From an uncultured Ruminococcus sp. (GTDB lineage: Bacteria; Bacillota; Clostridia; Oscillospirales; CAG-272): a stretch of 8,552 nt of DNA. Shown piece after piece: positions 6,317-8,552 of the stretch. A program made the translations under genes and the position numbers. Under the pieces are notes generated by a model, which saw only the letters and a program-made list of their open reading frames with translations, was not told the DNA's origin and made no database searches. Position 1 is the first letter of the stretch; every line of letters starts with the position of its first letter. The DNA lies in NCBI GenBank assembly GCA_902783905.1, contig CACZSP010000277.1, positions 1-8,552 of the forward strand, given 5' to 3'.

Positions 6317-6742
6317 TCAGTCTTCCACCGTTATGCCCATCGAACGGGCGGTGCCGGCGATCATGCTCATAGCGGTCTCAATGGTAGCTGCATTGAGATC
6401 GGGCATCTTGGTTTCGGCGATCTTTCTTACCTGCTCGCGGGTGAGCTTGGCGACCTTCGTCTTGTTGGGAACGGAAGAGCCCTTCTCGATGCCGCACGCC
6501 TTCAGGATAAGGACGGGTGCCGGGGGGGTCTTGGTGATGAAAGTGAAGGAACGGTCGGCGTAAACGGTGATAACGACCGGGATGATGAGGCCGATGTCGT
6601 TCTTCGTTCTCTCGTTGAATTCTTTAGTAAATACCGGGATGGCGACTCCGTACTGACCGAGGGCGGGACCTACGGGCGGCTGAGGAGTGGCTTTGCCGGC
6701 GGGAAGCTGAAGCTTGATGTAGCCCAGAACTTTCTTTGCCAT
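6317..6742 (-). CDS. rplK: 50S ribosomal protein L11
   Basis: L11 binds the GTPase-associated region of 23S rRNA together with the L10/L12 stalk and is the target site of thiopeptide antibiotics. The 141-aa length is standard. GYIKLQLPAGKATPQPPVGPALG with the proline cluster, PPAPVLILKACGIE, and the rRNA-binding MPDLNAATIETAMSMIAGTA are all present. A deviation occurs at 32-37, where the usual GVNIM reads GVAIP (N34 to Ala, M36 to Pro). The ATG is preceded by a strong GGAGGT site. It follows nusG after 59 bases that hold a small hairpin. Confidence 0.98.
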   Translation of the reverse strand: MAKKVLGYIKLQLPAGKATPQPPVGPALGQYGVAIPVFTKEFNERTKNDIGLIIPVVITVYADRSFTFITKTPPAPVLILKACGIEKGSSVPNKTKVAKLTREQVRKIAETKMPDLNAATIETAMSMIAGTARSMGITVED

Positions 6743-6771
6743 AATTAAAATACCTCCGTGTGGTTTCTGTC

Positions 6772-6795
6772 GGAAGGATTAAAGATTTTCCTTCC
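6772..6795 (-). promoter_or_regulatory. Hairpin in the nusG-rplK intercistronic region
   Basis: On the minus strand GGAAGGA (6795-6789) pairs with TCCTTCC (6778-6772) around a loop of ten bases. No T-run follows, so it is not an obvious terminator. It lies 30 bases upstream of the rplK start, where L1 feedback sites occur in other bacteria, but I cannot match it to the known L1-binding consensus by eye. Confidence 0.35.
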
Positions 6796-6801
6796 TCCCA
6801 C

Positions 6802-7347
6802 TTAGTTGATCGGTCTGACGTCCTGTGCGTCGAATTCGACCGACATGTCGCGGCGTCCGCGCTTGACGAGGACGACGACCTTTTTGAGATCCTCCGAAAC
6901 AGACTGCACCGTGCCGGTGTACCCTCCGAACAGTTCGCCGACGATCTTTACTTCGTCGCCGACGCCGTAATCGAGGTGGACGGTCGCCTTCTTTTCTTCG
7001 ATCATAAGCTTTTCCACCTCTTTTTCGGTAAGAGGCGTCGGGCGGGAGCCCGGTCCGACGAATCCGGTGACGCCGGTGATGTTTCTCACCACGTGCCAGC
7101 TTTCATCGGTCATGATCATTTTGACGAGAACGTATCCGGGGAAGACCTTCTGTTCGACTTCTTCCTCTTTACCGTTTTTGACGGTGATGACCTTTTCCGT
7201 CGGGATGCGGATATCGTAGATGAGATTTCCGAGCCCGCGGTTTTCGACTATCTTCTGGATGCTCGCCATGACCTTGTTTTCGTATCCGGAATACGTGTGC
7301 ACCACATACCACTGTATCCCGACGTTCATTTCGTTTATGTCGCTCAT
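6802..7347 (-). CDS. nusG: Transcription elongation/termination factor NusG
   Basis: NusG binds RNA polymerase through its NGN domain and modulates pausing, Rho action and transcription-translation coupling. The 181-aa protein has the NGN signature WYVVHTYSGYENKV (13-26), the conserved VFPGYVLVKM (68-77) and GVTGFVGPG (92-100), then a linker and a C-terminal KOW domain starting near GVGDEVKI (128-135). The end of the KOW domain reads KRGRRDMSVEF, where the common form is close to FGRxTPVEL, so this loop is divergent. The ATG at 7347 lies two bases after secE with no clear ribosome-binding site, implying coupling. An in-frame ATG at 7329 is an alternative that removes six residues. Confidence 0.97.
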   Translation of the reverse strand: MSDINEMNVGIQWYVVHTYSGYENKVMASIQKIVENRGLGNLIYDIRIPTEKVITVKNGKEEEVEQKVFPGYVLVKMIMTDESWHVVRNITGVTGFVGPGSRPTPLTEKEVEKLMIEEKKATVHLDYGVGDEVKIVGELFGGYTGTVQSVSEDLKKVVVLVKRGRRDMSVEFDAQDVRPIN

Positions 7348-7349
7348 TA

Positions 7350-7928
7350 TCAGACGGTTCCGCGGACAAGCGTGGTCAGCGCGGAAAGACTCTTGTTGAA
7401 GATGAGGTCAAGAACGAATATGAGCAGCGCGGCTCCGAGAGAAATAACTATAACGGTGATCGTGTTCTTCTTGACGTCGCGCCAGGGAGACCAGACGATC
7501 TTTTTGAGTTCGCTGGAGAGATCCTTCAGCGTCTTTTTGACCTTCGCGTTGAACTTCTTGTTGATGAAGAAGAAGAGAAGGAAAACGATGACGGCGAGTC
7601 CGATGATCGACAGGGTCACGATAAGGTCCCAGTTGATCGTTTTTTCGGTCTTTTTGTCGCCGTCCGAAGACTTGTCGTCTCCGTCCTCAGTGCTTCCGGT
7701 CGTTTCGGTATCTCCGTCATCCGCGTCAGTGTCGCCGGCGCCCGTGGTCTTCGTGTCGTCTTCGGCGCCCGACGTATCCGCCGGAGTCGCCTCGGTCCCG
7801 GAAACGGCTGTCGTCGCTTCGCCGGAAGGCTGGGAATCGGTCGCGAACGCGAGCGTCGCGGAAAGCGAAAGGGTCAGGAGCAGCGCGAGGATGAGAGAGG
7901 CGATTCTGCGGGAATTAAGGAATTTCAT
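7350..7928 (-). CDS. secE: Preprotein translocase subunit SecE with an extended acidic N-terminal region
   Basis: SecE clamps SecY in the protein-export channel of the cytoplasmic membrane. The conserved part is C-terminal: an amphipathic helix with LKDLSSELKKIVWSPW (134-149) and a transmembrane helix (about 156-178). Before it lies another transmembrane helix (101-123). The N-terminus looks like a cleavable signal peptide: MKFLNSRR, a hydrophobic core to about 28, and an AFA site. It is followed by about 65 residues rich in Asp, Thr, Gly and Ser (30-97). The total of 192 aa is far longer than the usual 60-70 aa of Gram-positive SecE. The ATG at 7928 has a GAGGT site and lies ten bases after rpmG; a longer reading from 8000 would overlap rpmG heavily. 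Position between rpmG and nusG supports the identity. Confidence 0.92.
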   Translation of the reverse strand: MKFLNSRRIASLILALLLTLSLSATLAFATDSQPSGEATTAVSGTEATPADTSGAEDDTKTTGAGDTDADDGDTETTGSTEDGDDKSSDGDKKTEKTINWDLIVTLSIIGLAVIVFLLFFFINKKFNAKVKKTLKDLSSELKKIVWSPWRDVKKNTITVIVISLGAALLIFVLDLIFNKSLSALTTLVRGTV

Positions 7929-7938
7929 TCGCAGGACC

Positions 7939-8100
7939 TCACTTGGATTCTCTGTGAACCGTGTGCTTGCGGCAGAACTTGCAGTATTTCTTAAGCTCAA
8001 GCCGGTCAGGCGTGTTCTTCTTGTTTTTCTTTGTGTCGTAGTTTCTCTGCTTGCACTCTGTGCAGACGAGAGTAACCTTGACTCTCTGATCGTTAGCCAT
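7939..8100 (-). CDS. rpmG: 50S ribosomal protein L33
   Basis: A 53-aa protein with the pattern of L33 in its zinc-binding form: CTEC (13-16) and CKFC (40-43) make the two halves of a zinc ribbon, with NYDTKKNKKNTPDRLELKKY between them. L33 sits near the E site of the large subunit. Its place directly ahead of secE and nusG is the standard arrangement in Firmicutes. The ATG at 8100 has a strong AGGAGGTG site, and secE begins ten bases after its stop. The retained cysteines indicate the zinc-replete (C+) version. Confidence 0.96.
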   Translation of the reverse strand: MANDQRVKVTLVCTECKQRNYDTKKNKKNTPDRLELKKYCKFCRKHTVHRESK

Positions 8101-8129
8101 TAATATTGGCACCTCCTGTTTGCGATATT

Positions 8130-8147
8130 GACCGCCGGCAGGCGGTC
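8130..8147 (-). promoter_or_regulatory. Leader hairpin ahead of rpmG
   Basis: GACCGCC and GGCGGTC form a perfect 7-bp stem around a four-base loop in the leader, about 12 bases upstream of the rpmG ribosome-binding site. A GGAGGGAGG tract lies just upstream (8162-8154) without a start codon at the right distance. The leader from the predicted start site near 8238 is about 138 bases long. The role of this stem is unknown; it may protect or space the 5' end. Confidence 0.4.
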
Positions 8148-8213
8148 TTTGTACCTCCCTCCGAAGGCGGCTGGCGTGTGGTGTCGCCGGCCGTGAGCCA
8201 TGTTTTCAGCGCG

Positions 8214-8236
8214 AAAAAAAAGCCCTGCCGACAGAG
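8214..8236 (-). terminator. Very early hairpin followed by eight U in the ribosomal operon leader
   Basis: Minus-strand RNA from the predicted start site would fold CUCUG (8236-8232) with CAGGG (8227-8223, one G-U pair) around UCGG, then a C and eight U (8221-8214). This looks like a minimal attenuator placed within about 25 bases of the start site. The stem is only five pairs, so pausing or slippage is at least as likely as termination. Confidence 0.3.
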
Positions 8237-8244
8237 GTAGCGAT

Positions 8245-8273
8245 ATTATACCGCAAAACGCCTTTGTTGTCAA
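8245..8273 (-). promoter_or_regulatory. Perfect-consensus SigA promoter for rpmG-secE-nusG-rplK-rplA
   Basis: On the minus strand TTGACA (8273-8268) and TATAAT (8250-8245) are separated by exactly 17 bases. Immediately upstream, 8274-8304 is almost pure A/T with A-tracts, resembling an UP element that would boost initiation. Start near 8238. A second TATAAT lies inside the AT-rich tract (8292-8287) but lacks a good -35 box. Confidence 0.82.
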
Positions 8274-8343
8274 GACTTTTTTTATTATTATATATTATTT
8301 TTTTGACCTGTCGTATGCACTTCCGAAATCGCTCACGTTCTTG

Positions 8344-8493
8344 GCCCCCTTGTGTACGCCAAATTGGCCGCCAATCTGGCAGGGGGCTGTCACGCGCCCG
8401 GCGCGTGACTGAGGGATTGTTTGGACAAACGTAAACCGCTTTTGTTCAGCAGTAACCGATTGGCTTGGTAACAATCCCTCCGTCGCCTCCGGT
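8344..8493. repeat. Compact multi-hairpin intergenic repeat (MITE/REP-like)
   Basis: Three stacked structures are visible. GCCCCCT (8344-8350) pairs with AGGGGGC (8381-8387), enclosing GCCA/TGGC and ATTGG/CCAAT. GTCACGCGC (8389-8397) pairs perfectly with GCGCGTGAC (8401-8409). GAGGGATTGTT (8411-8421) pairs perfectly with AACAATCCCTC (8470-8480). The motifs GGGGGCTGTCAC and GTGACTGAGGGATTGT are ones I recall as highly repeated in gut Clostridia genomes; this is memory, not a search. The right boundary near 8493 is a guess. It contains no gene and lies just downstream of the partial gene at the window edge, so it may also serve as its terminator. Confidence 0.65.
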
Positions 8494-8496
8494 CGA

Positions 8497-8552
8497 TTAA
8501 GGGTTGAGTCTGTCGGGACCGCGGAAGACGAATTCGGCTTCCTTGATGGAAA
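8497..8552 (-). CDS. C-terminal end of an unidentified protein (partial)
   Basis: The last 17 codons of a minus-strand frame enter from the right edge and end at TAA (8499-8497). They encode SIKEAEFVFRGPDRLNP. Third codon positions are mostly G or C, as in the neighbouring genes, which supports a real coding end over the two other frames. The remainder of the gene lies outside the window and the product cannot be named. It is separated from the ribosomal operon promoter by the repeat at 8344-8493. Confidence 0.5.
   Translation of the reverse strand, partial: SIKEAEFVFRGPDRLNP

Noticed and set aside
6760..8103. A 447-codon plus-strand open frame opposite rpmG, secE and nusG
   Set aside because: It spans three well-supported minus-strand genes, and its low-complexity stretch simply mirrors the acidic segment of SecE.
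8100..8201. A 33-codon minus-strand frame in the rpmG leader, ending in a TAATG overlap with the rpmG start
   Set aside because: The neat stop-start overlap is tempting, but the ATG at 8201 has no ribosome-binding site, the Arg/His-rich product is unconvincing, and the frame runs through the leader hairpin and the rpmG Shine-Dalgarno.
8304..8345. A tRNA gene upstream of rpmG, as often found near secE in bacteria
   Set aside because: No cloverleaf, T-loop GTTCRA motif or acceptor pairing could be found in this stretch on either strand.

Overview
The window looks like a chromosomal piece of an uncultured gut-type Clostridia, most likely Oscillospirales or a neighbouring order. The case rests on Firmicutes-style ribosomal proteins, a Firmicutes-type thymidine kinase with a GxMGxSK P-loop, consensus SigA promoters, moderately GC-rich coding sequence with very AT-rich promoter patches, and a right-end repeat of a kind I recall from many gut Clostridia (memory only, no search run).

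Layout from left to right. Positions 1-138 hold the region downstream of folA, including a hairpin that may terminate the left operon and one copy of a 23-bp repeat. Positions 139-3543 form a minus-strand operon, read right to left as tdk (thymidine kinase), an HD-domain dGTPase-like dNTP hydrolase, a membrane-anchored alpha/beta hydrolase and folA (dihydrofolate reductase). The genes overlap or nearly touch, and a SigA-type promoter lies at 3578-3606. The theme is dNTP and folate supply.

Positions 3544-3878 are a divergent regulatory region. It carries a second, perfect SigA promoter (3635-3663) reading right, a leader of about 209 nt with several stable and partly mutually exclusive hairpins, and the second copy of the 23-bp repeat. 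This leader precedes a two-gene unit of unknown function: a 246-aa soluble protein (3879-4619) and a 303-aa single-pass membrane protein (4622-5533).

A perfect 17-bp stem (5552-5589) separates that unit from a convergent minus-strand operon read as rpmG, secE, nusG, rplK, rplA (8100 down to 5606). This operon has a perfect TTGACA-N17-TATAAT promoter at 8245-8273. SecE is unusual: a signal-peptide-like N-terminus and a long acidic low-complexity segment precede the conserved SecE core. rplJ and rplL, which usually follow rplA, are absent.

The right end carries a compact multi-hairpin repeat (about 8344-8493) and the last 17 codons of a minus-strand gene entering from beyond the window.

The most likely undescribed items are the two-gene unit with its structured leader, the extended SecE, and the hairpin-embedded repeat pair.
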